Below, one piece after another: positions 45,403 through 54,017 of a stretch of 64,000 bases of DNA; within the stretch, counting starts at the first letter, position 1; every line of letters begins with the position of its first letter. Below the pieces are notes generated by a model that saw only the letters and a program-made list of their open reading frames with translations, had not been told where the DNA came from and made no database searches. Source of the DNA: Labrenzia sp. DG1229 (lineage in GTDB: Bacteria > Pseudomonadota > Alphaproteobacteria > Rhizobiales > Stappiaceae); assembly GCF_000521215.1 (NCBI RefSeq), contig NZ_KI928923.1, forward strand, positions 84,272 through 148,271, read 5' to 3'. The translations under genes and the position numbers were made by a program.

Positions 45403-46428
45403 TCAGCGCGACAAGGCCCTCGACAGCATGGCCGGATCGATATTCCCACCGGTTATCACGAGACCAATTGTCTTGCCTTTCACAGGAAGTTTCCCGGATA
45501 GAACGGCGGCGAGCGCTGCCGCACCGCCGGGTTCGACAACGAGCTTCAGTTCCCTGAATGCAAAGGCAACTGCCTCCAGCACTTCCTCATCGCTCACTGT
45601 CAGGCCTTCAGCGGCAAGTTGGCTCAGAATGGAAAACCCGATTTCTCCGGGAGTTTCCGAAAGCAGCGCGTCGCAGACCGATCCGGACCTGGCGGCATTC
45701 GACAGGAGGACACCGGCTTCGAGTGATCGTTTATAGTCATCGAACAGTTCCGGCTCGACGGTATGAAACCGGGTTGAAGGAGATTTGGACGCGAGCGCAA
45801 GCGCTATCCCGCTGGAAAGTCCGCCACCGCCCGTACAAGCCAGAACATCATCGAGCTTCTGACCCAGTTCCTCGGCCTGTTGCGCAATTTCAAGACCGAC
45901 GGTTCCCTGTCCTGCAATCACCGCCGGGTCGTTGAAAGGGTGCACGAATGTCGCATCACTTTCGGCGCAAATCTTCGCGGCAATCTTGTCTCTGTCCTCG
46001 CTTGCCCTGTCATAGGTAACGACCTTTGCCCCAAAATCCCGGGTACGATCAAGTTTGATCCTTGGGGCGTCGGCCGGCATCACGATCGTCGCGGAGATGC
46101 CGAGAATGCGAGCACCCGCCGCCACCCCTTGAGCGTGATTGCCCGACGAACACGCGACCACGCCCTTCGCGCGTTCCTCTTCCGGTATGAGATTCAGGCA
46201 ATTGAAGGCGCCACGAAACTTGAATGACCCGCTTCGTTGCAGGCTTTCCGGTTTTATCAGGACCTTTGCCCCGGCCCGTTCGTCAAGCGCCGGGTGCTGC
46301 AACAAAGGCGTACGCACGGCGTATGCCTTGATGCGGCCGGCCGCTTGTTCGACGTCCTCGAAAGTGACCGCCTTGCCTGAATAGTTCTGCATCTCGTCTG
46401 AGCTAGATTGAACAACGGCATCGGTCAT
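45403..46428 (-). CDS. Threonine/serine dehydratase (PLP fold type II)
   Basis: The 341-residue enzyme has SGSFKFRGAFNCL with the PLP-binding lysine, ACSSGNHAQGVAAGARILG with the substrate-binding loop, CTGGGGLSSGIALAL with the phosphate-binding glycine loop, and the C-terminal VITGGNID serine/threonine dehydratase ending. There is no C-terminal ACT regulatory domain, so it is the short catabolic form that turns L-threonine or L-serine into 2-oxobutyrate or pyruvate plus ammonia; serine racemase or hydroxyaspartate dehydratase activity cannot be excluded. The start at 46428 is fixed by AAGGTGG six bases upstream; another ATG at 46434 sits on top of that site. Confidence 0.9.
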   Translation of the reverse strand: MTDAVVQSSSDEMQNYSGKAVTFEDVEQAAGRIKAYAVRTPLLQHPALDERAGAKVLIKPESLQRSGSFKFRGAFNCLNLIPEEERAKGVVACSSGNHAQGVAAGARILGISATIVMPADAPRIKLDRTRDFGAKVVTYDRASEDRDKIAAKICAESDATFVHPFNDPAVIAGQGTVGLEIAQQAEELGQKLDDVLACTGGGGLSSGIALALASKSPSTRFHTVEPELFDDYKRSLEAGVLLSNAARSGSVCDALLSETPGEIGFSILSQLAAEGLTVSDEEVLEAVAFAFRELKLVVEPGGAAALAAVLSGKLPVKGKTIGLVITGGNIDPAMLSRALSR

Positions 46429-46558
46429 CGGCATCCACCTTGAAAAAACTCGTTCCACCCCGATGACTAAATAGGATTTAAAGGCAACTCAATACAACCC
46501 CAACATATTTCCGGTAACACCGCCGGTCACGGCCAGGCGAATGCATCGGTGAAAGAGG

Positions 46559-47608
46559 CTATTCGGCAGCCCTGGTATCTCTTTCCAAGCTGTTATGCCG
46601 GTCGCGGGCCTCGATGCAATTGTCCAGAAACTGCCGGGCGCTCGCCACCCAAGTGTAGTTCATGGCGATTTTCCGGCAATGATCCCGCCGGATCTCCAAT
46701 GCGGCTTCTGCAGCTTCCTGAAGGTTTTCGGACAGAACTCCGGCCCCCGTTTCACCAATGACATCAATCGGCCCCATCACTGGAAAGGCCGCCACGGGGA
46801 CACCGCACGCCAGAGCTTCCAGCAGCACGTTGCCGAACGTGTCCGTCAGCGACGGGAAAACAAATACATCGGCATCAGAATAGTGCCGTGCCAGGTCTTC
46901 GCCGGTTCTGGCTCCGGTGAAATGAACACCAGGGTAGTCCCGTCGCAATGTTTCCAGTTGCGGCCCACCCCCGACGACTACCTTGGACCCCGGCAACTTC
47001 AGATCCAGAAAGGCCTTGATGTTCTTTTCAACCGAAACACGGCCGACATACATGAACACCGGCCGCGGCAGGTCTGCAGGAAGGACTGTCCCCTCGTACG
47101 GCTTGAACAGATCCTCATCAACCCCGCGGGACCAACGCATCAGGTTGTCAAATCCGCGAGCCCGCAGGTCGTTTTCCAGCGATCCCGTCGCCACCATGCA
47201 CCCGCATCCCGAATTGTGGAACCTGCGCAACCATCTGTAGGACCATGACAGGGGAACCGGTAGGCGTGCCGAGACGTATTCCGGAAAGCGCGTGTGATAA
47301 CTGGTCGTGAATGGCAGCCCTGCCTTGCATGCGACGCTGGCGGCTAAAATGCCAAGCGGGCCTTCCGTCGCGATGTGCAGGTGCTCGCAGTCGAATTCCC
47401 GGATCTTGCGCCGGACAACACCCCGATGTGTCAACGAAAGACGGATTTCCGGATAGGTCGGGCATGGGAGCGTTCTGAAAGCTTGCGGCGACAGAACCTC
47501 CATCCTTGTGCCGATTGCCGCAAGCTCGTCTGCGGTACGCTCAAGAGACCTGACAACGCCATTGATTTGGGGATGCCAGGCATCCGTCACGATCAGGATG
47601 GAACTCAT
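46559..47608 (-). CDS. agt: Agt-like glycosyltransferase (GT4), phosphate-starvation glycolipid synthesis
   Basis: The 349-residue protein starts MSSILIVTDAWHPQINGVVRSLE, a GT4 N-terminus of the phosphatidylinositol mannosyltransferase/MGDG-like group. The donor domain has FMYVGRVSVEKNIKAFLDL and DVFVFPSLTDTFGNVLLEALACGVPVAAFPVMGP with the E-x7-E motif. The ATG overlaps the stop of the metallophosphoesterase gene (ATGA). In marine and rhizobial alphaproteobacteria a gene of this type next to plcP encodes Agt, which adds a sugar to diacylglycerol to replace phospholipids under phosphate shortage. Assignment rests on family plus context. Confidence 0.8.
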   Translation of the reverse strand: MSSILIVTDAWHPQINGVVRSLERTADELAAIGTRMEVLSPQAFRTLPCPTYPEIRLSLTHRGVVRRKIREFDCEHLHIATEGPLGILAASVACKAGLPFTTSYHTRFPEYVSARLPVPLSWSYRWLRRFHNSGCGCMVATGSLENDLRARGFDNLMRWSRGVDEDLFKPYEGTVLPADLPRPVFMYVGRVSVEKNIKAFLDLKLPGSKVVVGGGPQLETLRRDYPGVHFTGARTGEDLARHYSDADVFVFPSLTDTFGNVLLEALACGVPVAAFPVMGPIDVIGETGAGVLSENLQEAAEAALEIRRDHCRKIAMNYTWVASARQFLDNCIEARDRHNSLERDTRAAE

Positions 47609-48408
47609 GCTGCGACCGGTGCTTCCTTGGCTCTGGCCGGTGCAATCCCGTCCTGGGTCTTGTCCACCCATCGGATCACCTCAAACGTCCCGTCATGGTG
47701 TTCGGCGACAGCTGTACAGCTTTCCACCCAATCACCGGTATTGATGTAGTGGATACCATTCATATCCCGATTGGCTGCGTGGTGAATATGACCGCAAATG
47801 ACACCATCAACACCCTTCCGGCGCGCTTCACCGGAAAGCGCCTCCTCGAAACGGCCGATGAAACTGACGGCGTTCTTGACCTTGAGCTTCGCCCAGGCTG
47901 ACAAGGACCAGTAGGTCAGACCTATACGGCGGCGCAGGAAATTGATCCAGGTATTGATTCCGAGCGCTGTCACATAGGCCTTGTCACCAAAAAAGGCGAG
48001 CCATTTGGCATGCCGGATAACGACATCGAACTGATCGCCGTGAATGACGAGGTAGCGTTTGCCGTTGGCGGATTCATGCACAAAGCTGTCCGCCACTTCC
48101 ACACCACCAAAGTGAGTACCGATGAAGTTGCGCAGGAATTCATCGTGATTGCCGGGAATGTAGTGAATGCGCGCGCCCTTGCGGCCCTTGCGCAATATCT
48201 TCTGTACGACATCGTTGTGAAGCTGCGGCCAGTACCAGGACCGTTTCAGGCGCCAGCCGTCGACAATGTCGCCGACCAGATAAATGGTCTCGGCGTCATG
48301 ATCTTTCAGAAATCCCAGCAGCAGTTCGGCCTGACAGCCGCGAGTACCGAGGTGAACGTCTGAAATGAACAGGGCACGGTAGTGACGCGACGTCTCTGCA
48401 GCAGACAT
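47605..48408 (-). CDS. plcP: PlcP-type metallophosphoesterase (UDP-2,3-diacylglucosamine diphosphatase-like)
   Basis: The 267-residue calcineurin-like enzyme has metal-site motifs ISDVHLG (Asp17, His19), LVGDIVDGWR (Asp47), IPGNHDE (Asn87, His88), VIHGDQFD and ICGHIHH. By sequence it resembles LpxH-like UDP-2,3-diacylglucosamine hydrolases. The coupled GT4 gene points to PlcP, a phospholipase C that degrades membrane phospholipids to diacylglycerol during phosphate starvation. GGAGA lies 7 bases before the ATG. A PHO-like direct repeat lies 58 bases upstream. LpxH-like activity in lipid A synthesis is the alternative. Confidence 0.82.
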   Translation of the reverse strand: MSAAETSRHYRALFISDVHLGTRGCQAELLLGFLKDHDAETIYLVGDIVDGWRLKRSWYWPQLHNDVVQKILRKGRKGARIHYIPGNHDEFLRNFIGTHFGGVEVADSFVHESANGKRYLVIHGDQFDVVIRHAKWLAFFGDKAYVTALGINTWINFLRRRIGLTYWSLSAWAKLKVKNAVSFIGRFEEALSGEARRKGVDGVICGHIHHAANRDMNGIHYINTGDWVESCTAVAEHHDGTFEVIRWVDKTQDGIAPARAKEAPVAA

Positions 48409-48465
48409 GGTTTTTCTCCACATTCCCTTCAGAAGCGCTATAGACGCGATTCAGGTATCAATATT

Positions 48466-48484
48466 ATGACAGGTAAGATGACTT
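48466..48484 (-). promoter_or_regulatory. Candidate Pho box upstream of plcP
   Basis: On the minus strand AAGTCAT and CTGTCAT form two direct 7-base units separated by 5 bases, against the consensus CTGTCAT-N4-CTGTCAT. The second unit is a perfect match and the first matches 5 of 7. It ends 58 bases before the plcP start, a usual PhoB position. The spacer is one base longer than the classical 11-base period. Confidence 0.5.
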
Positions 48485-48574
48485 GCCGTGGAGCTTCCGA
48501 ACTCCACTCACAAATCATCAACAATCCTGCCGGTCGGCGCACGTCTGGTTCGACGGCAAAAGTGGAGACAAACT

Positions 48575-49354
48575 ATGGATCTGGGCCTGAACGGTAAAAA
48601 AGCGATCGTGTGTGCGTCAAGCCGCGGCCTGGGCAGAGGCTGCGCCGAAGCCCTTGCGGAAGCCGGTTGTGACATAGTCCTCAACGGCCGCAACGAAGCG
48701 ATTCTGGAAGAAACGCGCGCATCCCTGACGGAAAGGTACGGCGTCTCCGTTGTGAGTGTGCCCGCGGATGTGTCGACGCCGGAAGGACAACAGGCTCTCC
48801 TGTCAGCCTGTCCCGATCCGGATATTCTCGTGAACAACAATGGCGGACCGCCGAGACGCGACTATACGGAACTTGACCGCAAATCACTGCTGGAAGGTGC
48901 GGTCCAGAATTTCGTGACGCCGATCGAACTTATCCAGGCAGTCACACCAGCCATGAAGGCGCGCGGCTTCGGGCGGATTGTCAACATCACCTCGCTGTCG
49001 GTGAAAATGCCGATCGAAGGGCTGGACCTCTCAAGCGGGGCAAGGGCCGGCCTGACGGCGTTTCTGGCCGGCGTCTGCCGCCAGCTTGCCCCATCCGGTG
49101 TTACTATCAACAATCTGTTGCCGGGCAAGATGGATACGGATCGGCTGAAGGGTGGATTTGATCGCGCAGCCCAGCAGACCGGAACAAGCCTGGAGCAGAT
49201 TCGCGCTCAGCAGGCAGCCGAAATTCCCGCGCAGCGCTTCGGCAATGCAGCCGAGTTCGGACAGGCATGCGCATTTCTTTGTTCTCAGCATGCCGGTTAC
49301 ATCACCGGCCAGAACATCCTCATGGATGGCGGGCTTTATCCAGCCGCTTTCTGA
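48575..49354 (+). CDS. SDR family oxidoreductase lacking the usual Tyr-Lys pair
   Basis: The 259-residue protein has the Rossmann glycine motif ASSRGLGRG, DVSTPE and NNNGGPP, so it is an SDR that is often labelled 3-oxoacyl-ACP reductase. The catalytic Ser140 is present (NITSLSVK), but the YxxxK motif is missing: Ser153 and Arg157 stand where Tyr and Lys are expected (LSSGARAGL). This replacement also occurs in a known SDR subgroup, so it looks subfamily-specific rather than a mutation. The start at 48575 has GGAGA 7 bases upstream. It is divergent from plcP and convergent with the FadL-type gene. Substrate unknown. Confidence 0.85.
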   Translation: MDLGLNGKKAIVCASSRGLGRGCAEALAEAGCDIVLNGRNEAILEETRASLTERYGVSVVSVPADVSTPEGQQALLSACPDPDILVNNNGGPPRRDYTELDRKSLLEGAVQNFVTPIELIQAVTPAMKARGFGRIVNITSLSVKMPIEGLDLSSGARAGLTAFLAGVCRQLAPSGVTINNLLPGKMDTDRLKGGFDRAAQQTGTSLEQIRAQQAAEIPAQRFGNAAEFGQACAFLCSQHAGYITGQNILMDGGLYPAAF

Positions 49355-49375
49355 GCGTTGCCAAAAAATACAAAA

Positions 49376-49398
49376 AAGGCCGGGAAACTCCCGGCCTT
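49376..49398. terminator. Bidirectional intrinsic terminator between SDR and FadL-type genes
   Basis: Ten-base arms (AAGGCCGGGA and complement) with a 3-base loop are flanked by an A-run on the left, so termination is strong for the minus-strand gene and weaker for the plus-strand gene. Confidence 0.85.
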
Positions 49399-49419
49399 AT
49401 TGCGTGTTCAATGACCGGA

Positions 49420-50682
49420 TCAGAACTTGTAGCGAAGCGACGCGGAAAGAATGTTCACGTTGCTGTCGACATCGGCCTTGTAGGTACCGAATGCGGCATT
49501 GAAGTCCTGATGGCTCGAGTCGATGTTGATACCCGTCGATTCCGTGATGATATGGGTAAAGCCAAGATCGAAAGCGATGTGCTTGCTGAAATTGTAGCTT
49601 GCCCCCGCAGACAGCCACCATCGATTGTTATCCGGCAAGCGGGTTGATCGAATGGCCTCGTCAATCGGCGAGATTTCATAGCCCAGACCCGCACGGAACG
49701 TCAGCTTGTCGTTGTAGTCGTATTCGCCACCGACAGAGAAGAACCAGCCGTCATCGTAGTTGAAATGAAGCGTGGTGAGCGCCGAACCGGTAATGGACGA
49801 GGTCGCGACGGGAGATTTCAGTCGGCTCCAGTTGGTCCACTCGACCGTGCCGAGCAGGCGGATCTTGTCGGTTATTTTCTGCTTGGCGGAAATGTTCACC
49901 ATATCCGGCGTTACCACGCCGAGATTGATGCCCGCCCTCGTGCCGCCCGCGAAAAGCTGCCCACTCAGGTCATGCCCAACACCTGACCGGTAGCCGATAC
50001 CGATCTCTGTGCCCTCGATCGGCTTGATTGTGACACCTGCCGTCACGCCGACACCGAACCCGTCTCCCGAGATTTCGTTGGATCTGGGAAAGCCTGCGCC
50101 GGACGTCGCGTCCGCCGACTTCAGGCTGACATCCAGATATTGGACCTGAAAACCGACCGCCACGGCAAACATGTCGTTGATCTTGTAGGCAACGTTGGGA
50201 TTGACGTTGATCGAGAATACTCTTGAAGAGCGGGAATAGAACTGGGCCGCCCAGTTCTGGCTCGGTTTTGTCGTCAGTCCGAACGGTGAGTTGATACCGA
50301 CACCGAAGACCCACTTGTCATCGGGTCTGTAGGAAATATAGGTCGCCGGCACAAAGGCGTCCAAACCGATATCACCACTACCGATCGAGGACGTTCCAAC
50401 TGCGCCGCCGGTCAGCGTGCCGTTGATTTCGGAATTCGGAATGATCAGCGATCCATGTGCCTCCATACTCCAGCCCTGCTGAGCACCGATCAGTGAGGCC
50501 GGGTTCCAGTACATCGCCGAAATCGTCTCGCCCGACGTTCCGTATCCCGCAAAGGATGTCCCCTGAAAATATGCACTCTGCTCGCGGATCGCGAAAGCCC
50601 CCGCGTGCGCCCCGCTTGCCGCTATGGAAAGAGCAATAGCAGTGGAAGCAAACAGAAACGTCTTTTTATTAGCCCATGTCAT
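49420..50682 (-). CDS. OmpP1/FadL family outer-membrane transporter
   Basis: The 420-residue protein has a Sec signal peptide (FLFASTAIALSIAASGAHA, cut before GAFAIREQSAYFQG). The mature N-terminus with AIREQSAYFQGTSFAGYGT is the FadL hatch with its conserved NPA-like motif in MYWNPASL. The rest is a beta-barrel of alternating strands ending in an aromatic residue (SASLRYKF), the signal for outer-membrane assembly. FadL proteins admit long-chain fatty acids or hydrophobic aromatics. GGAGA precedes the ATG by 8 bases. A TTGC-N3-GCAA palindrome stands in the long upstream region. Confidence 0.93.
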   Translation of the reverse strand: MTWANKKTFLFASTAIALSIAASGAHAGAFAIREQSAYFQGTSFAGYGTSGETISAMYWNPASLIGAQQGWSMEAHGSLIIPNSEINGTLTGGAVGTSSIGSGDIGLDAFVPATYISYRPDDKWVFGVGINSPFGLTTKPSQNWAAQFYSRSSRVFSINVNPNVAYKINDMFAVAVGFQVQYLDVSLKSADATSGAGFPRSNEISGDGFGVGVTAGVTIKPIEGTEIGIGYRSGVGHDLSGQLFAGGTRAGINLGVVTPDMVNISAKQKITDKIRLLGTVEWTNWSRLKSPVATSSITGSALTTLHFNYDDGWFFSVGGEYDYNDKLTFRAGLGYEISPIDEAIRSTRLPDNNRWWLSAGASYNFSKHIAFDLGFTHIITESTGINIDSSHQDFNAAFGTYKADVDSNVNILSASLRYKF

Positions 50683-51200
50683 GGTGTTTTCTCCCATCCC
50701 CCTCCAAATGGAGGAAATCATTTTTCGAAGGATAGGATTTCCAAGACAGGGTTCAGTTGCAAGCTAAGAAATTACCGTCTTGAGGCGATGTATTTTCATG
50801 TTGCAGTGCAAAATATTCTACTGTTTCGACAAACACGCTTCGGGAATTCGGTAAAAGTAGGTAAATAGGTCTTGTTCCAGGGGTCTATGTCATGGGAACG
50901 ACACACTCTCGCAAAAATGCACAAAAAACAGGCAAACGACAACGGGTTTCCTTTAGCGCCATTAAATCCGTGAACGTTGCTGCATTGCCACACATACCCC
51001 TGCGGTAGAGGTCTTGCCAGATCACACCTAGGCGCTGACACACTGTCAATTAATCGGACAGCCCGTTAAACTCGTGCCTCGGTGACCGGTGCAGACCGAC
51101 AGGAATTATCGCTCGCTGTCTGACGCGCCGAAAACAAACAGGGCATGCCAGCAACGATGTTGACACAACGGACACGCGATCGGCGGCAAGAAATCCCGGA
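50683..51200. other. Long upstream region of the FadL-type gene; one palindrome, no gene seen
   Basis: The gap holds the FadL-type leader and the tail region after the orphan TRAP binding-protein gene. TTGCAGTGCAA at 50801-50811 is an 11-base palindrome (TTGC-N3-GCAA). No credible small gene was found; short frames in the 51,050-51,370 region lack ribosome sites. Confidence 0.5.
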
Positions 51201-52313
51201 TCAGGTGTTGCCATCTCGTGCTGACATGAATCGGCGCATTGCGACATCGCTCCAGGGGGCCAGGCGCTGGCGGGCGGCCACATTGCTCTCGTAGATTCGC
51301 GTGCTGAGTGCATCTTTTTCAGCAAATTCCAGCAGAACAGCCGCCGAGGTCGTGCGCAAGGCCTCAAGAACCTCGTCGGGATAGGGTTTGATGGTTACCC
51401 CATCTTCTTCCTGTAGCAGTTTCAGGCTGCCGGCGTTTTCCCAGTCGCTTTCAGCCAGGGCACGGCCGTTCTCCGCACGGCAAGCTTCCAGAACAATTGC
51501 GCGCAGGTCGTCCGGGAGACCATCAAGGGCAACCTTGTTGAAAAGCGCTTCCCCGGTTCCATTCGGTTCGTGAAAACCGGGCGAATAGTAGTTTTTGGCG
51601 ACCTTGTGGAAACCCATTGCCCGGTCGGACCACGGCCCGAGGAACTCGGTGGCATCAAGCACACCGGACTGCAGCGCCTGAAACAGCTCGGCCGGCGGCA
51701 AGCCGACGGGCGTGGCACCCAGGCGGCGCATCACCTCCCCGCCGAGACCCGGCATGCGGATCTTCAGACCGGTCAGGTCATCCAGTCCGTTGAGGTCTTT
51801 TTTGTACCAGCCCCCCATCTGCACACCTGTATTGCCCGCCATGACAGGTTTCACACCAAAGGGCTCGTAAAGCTCGTCCCAGAGCGCCTGCCCGCCGCCT
51901 CTTTCGATCCAGGTGATATGTTCATGAGGCAGCAACCCGAACGGGATTGCGGTGAAGAAAACGGATGCGGGGATCTTGCCCTGCCAGAAGAACGAGGCCG
52001 TATGCCCCATTTGCGCCGTGCCGGCTGAAACCGCATCAAACACGCCAAGCGCTGGCACAAGTTCACCAGCTGCGTAAAGACGAATGCGAAACCGGCCAGC
52101 GGACATTCTCGCCACCTGGTTCACAATCCTCTGCGCGGTTACGCCGGGCCCAGGCAGGTTCTTCGGCCAGGACGTCACCATCTTCCATTCGATCGTTGTC
52201 TTTTCCTGCGCAAGAGCTGGAGCCGTCAGCAAAGCCCCGCCGGCAACCGCAGATGCTCCCAGCAAGGTTCTCCGGCTCACGATCTTGTCGCTTTTCACGC
52301 CCTTGTCAGACAT
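51201..52313 (-). CDS. Tat-exported TRAP-type solute-binding protein, orphan, in the thiamine operon
   Basis: The 370-residue protein carries a twin-arginine signal (SRRTLLGASAVAGGALLTAPALA) and a TakP-like TRAP binding domain: MVTSWPKNLPGPGVTAQRIVNQVARMSAGRFRIRLYAAGE, then GLKIRMPGLGGEVMRRLGATPVGLPPAELFQALQSGVLDATEFLGPW. No DctQ/DctM gene is next to it. The ATG lies one base beyond the thiD stop codon, and its GGAG is inside the last thiD codons, so it is translated as the third gene of a riboswitch-controlled thiM-thiD operon. The usual ligands are 2-oxo acids or similar; operon context suggests a thiamine-related ligand, which is inference. Confidence 0.9.
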   Translation of the reverse strand: MSDKGVKSDKIVSRRTLLGASAVAGGALLTAPALAQEKTTIEWKMVTSWPKNLPGPGVTAQRIVNQVARMSAGRFRIRLYAAGELVPALGVFDAVSAGTAQMGHTASFFWQGKIPASVFFTAIPFGLLPHEHITWIERGGGQALWDELYEPFGVKPVMAGNTGVQMGGWYKKDLNGLDDLTGLKIRMPGLGGEVMRRLGATPVGLPPAELFQALQSGVLDATEFLGPWSDRAMGFHKVAKNYYSPGFHEPNGTGEALFNKVALDGLPDDLRAIVLEACRAENGRALAESDWENAGSLKLLQEEDGVTIKPYPDEVLEALRTTSAAVLLEFAEKDALSTRIYESNVAARQRLAPWSDVAMRRFMSARDGNT

Positions 52314-52314
52314 C

Positions 52315-53121
52315 TCATTTGCTCCAGATTTGGTGGAAATGGTGAACAGGACCATGGCCGGTCCCGATATCAAGCCGGTCAGCAGCGGCAATTGCCCCTT
52401 GGACATATTGCTTGGCGCCGGAAATCGCGTCTTCAAGCTTGTTCCCTGTCGCAAGCCCTGCGGCAATCGCCGAGGACAATGTGCAGCCGGTCCCGTGCGT
52501 GTTCTGCGTTGCGATCCTTTTTTCGCGCAGCCAGATCGCATTTCCGCCGGTATCCAGGAAAAGGTCTGTGCTGTCCTCGCCGGTCCCGTGTCCGCCTTTC
52601 AAGAGCACCGATCTTGCACCAAGCCGCAAAAGCTGTTCGGCCTGCGACAACATCTCGGTCTCGCTGCCGGCAACGGGTGCCTCCAGCATGCGCGCCGCTT
52701 CGTGCAGATTGGGCGTAATGACATCGGCGAGCGGAACCAGCACGGAAAGGAGGCTTGCAACGGCGCTTTCGGCAAGCAGAGGGTCGCCCGACGCCGCGAC
52801 CATCACCGGGTCCAGCACGACGGGTCCTGTTGCATGGGCCCTCAGCCCGGCAGCCACGGCTTCAATGATCGCAGATCCGGAAAGCATGCCGATCTTCGTC
52901 GCATTGACCTTGAGGTCGGAATAGACCGCATCCATCTGCGCCCGAACAAACTCCGGCGGCACATCCTGTATGGCACTGACGCCACGTGTGTTCTGCGCCG
53001 TCAGTGCAGTCAAGACGCTCGCACCGTAAACACCGTTGGCGGAGAATGTCTTGAGATCTGCCTGAATTCCGGCGCCGCCACCGGAATCCGACCCTGCGAT
53101 GGTTACCGCGATAGCAGTCAT
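52315..53121 (-). CDS. thiD: Hydroxymethylpyrimidine/phosphomethylpyrimidine kinase
   Basis: The 268-residue ribokinase-fold enzyme phosphorylates HMP and HMP-phosphate in thiamine synthesis and salvage. Signatures are TIAGSDSGGGAGIQADLKTFSA at the N-terminus, VLDPVMVAASGD, and HGTGCTLSSAIAAGLA with the anion hole and catalytic residue region. AGGAGGG lies just upstream of the ATG. It follows thiM by 39 bases without a terminator and is directly followed by the TRAP binding-protein gene. Confidence 0.95.
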   Translation of the reverse strand: MTAIAVTIAGSDSGGGAGIQADLKTFSANGVYGASVLTALTAQNTRGVSAIQDVPPEFVRAQMDAVYSDLKVNATKIGMLSGSAIIEAVAAGLRAHATGPVVLDPVMVAASGDPLLAESAVASLLSVLVPLADVITPNLHEAARMLEAPVAGSETEMLSQAEQLLRLGARSVLLKGGHGTGEDSTDLFLDTGGNAIWLREKRIATQNTHGTGCTLSSAIAAGLATGNKLEDAISGAKQYVQGAIAAADRLDIGTGHGPVHHFHQIWSK

Positions 53122-53160
53122 GGGACCCTCCTGAATTGAAACATCCTTTAAAGACGCGGC

Positions 53161-53934
53161 TCAGACCGACTTCAGCCTGATCTCGACATCGCGGGATGTC
53201 ATCGTATAGAGCGCGTCCAGCAGCTCCGGCACGAGACTTCCCGGACCGCCTGCCCGCTCCGCTGCCATTTCTCCGGCAATATTGAAGACCGAAAGACCGG
53301 CGGCAGCTGCCAGGGCAATGTCACTTTCCAAACTGGCAAAGGCCGCCAGCACCGCGCCGCCGGCGCAACCCGTTGCCGTTACCCTTGCGAGCAGCGGATG
53401 GCCGTTTTGCAGGCGAAAGTCCTCACCCTGGCTTTCGATCTTGTCTTCTGCACCGGTCACGGTGAGAACAGTTCCGGATCCGATCAGCGCCTCGACATCC
53501 GACCGCTGCGGGCACAGCACTTCCAGCTCGGGTTCGTTCAACCGCACAAGTTCGGGTTTGAATGCCATGAGCTCACGCGCATAGGCGCATCGGACGGGAG
53601 ACCGGTTGATAAAGACCGGATCGACACTGACGGGACGACCGGCGGCCCGGGCCGCCTCGATCGCGATCGGAATGGCCTCTCGCCTGGCCGCATCCAGCGT
53701 GCCCAGATTGACAAGCAGTGCATCCGAACTCGACGCAAATCCAGCCACTTCCTCGCTGGAGATCGTCATTGAGGGAACGGCACCGATTGCCAGGAGCACA
53801 TTCGCGGTAAACGATTGCGCCACGGCATTGGTAATGGTGTGAACGCGCGGTGTTTTTTGTCTGACCCTTTGGAGAAGGTCGAATACGACCTCAGCGGGCA
53901 ACGACTGCGTGGACGCGGCAACGGACAGGCTCAT
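53161..53934 (-). CDS. thiM: Hydroxyethylthiazole kinase
   Basis: The 257-residue enzyme phosphorylates 4-methyl-5-(2-hydroxyethyl)thiazole for thiamine salvage. Signatures are PRVHTITNAVAQSFTANVLLAIGAVPSM, then VSVDPVFINRSPVR, and VTATGCAGGAVLAAFA with the catalytic cysteine. A ribosome site GGAGG lies 6 bases before the ATG. It is the first gene after the TPP riboswitch. thiE is not in the window, so the coupling step must be encoded elsewhere. Confidence 0.95.
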   Translation of the reverse strand: MSLSVAASTQSLPAEVVFDLLQRVRQKTPRVHTITNAVAQSFTANVLLAIGAVPSMTISSEEVAGFASSSDALLVNLGTLDAARREAIPIAIEAARAAGRPVSVDPVFINRSPVRCAYARELMAFKPELVRLNEPELEVLCPQRSDVEALIGSGTVLTVTGAEDKIESQGEDFRLQNGHPLLARVTATGCAGGAVLAAFASLESDIALAAAAGLSVFNIAGEMAAERAGGPGSLVPELLDALYTMTSRDVEIRLKSV

Positions 53935-54013
53935 GCAACTCCTCCGAACTCGGAAGTTTCAATTCGAAGGGATGAAAGGAAGGTTTGAGGCCCGGCGCCT
54001 CGAAGATCTTCAT
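53891..54013 (-). CDS. Possible 40-residue upstream ORF in the riboswitch leader, overlapping thiM
   Basis: An ATG at 54013 stands 7 bases after GGAGGG, the 3' end of the TPP aptamer, and opens a frame of 40 codons (MKIFEAPGLKPSFHPFELKL...) that ends at 53891, 43 bases inside thiM in another frame. If translated, its ribosome site would lie in the aptamer itself. The GGAGGG is part of the conserved aptamer, so the match may be incidental. No resemblance to a known protein is seen. Confidence 0.3.
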   Translation of the reverse strand: MKIFEAPGLKPSFHPFELKLPSSEELHEPVRCRVHAVVAR

Positions 54014-54017
54014 CTCA

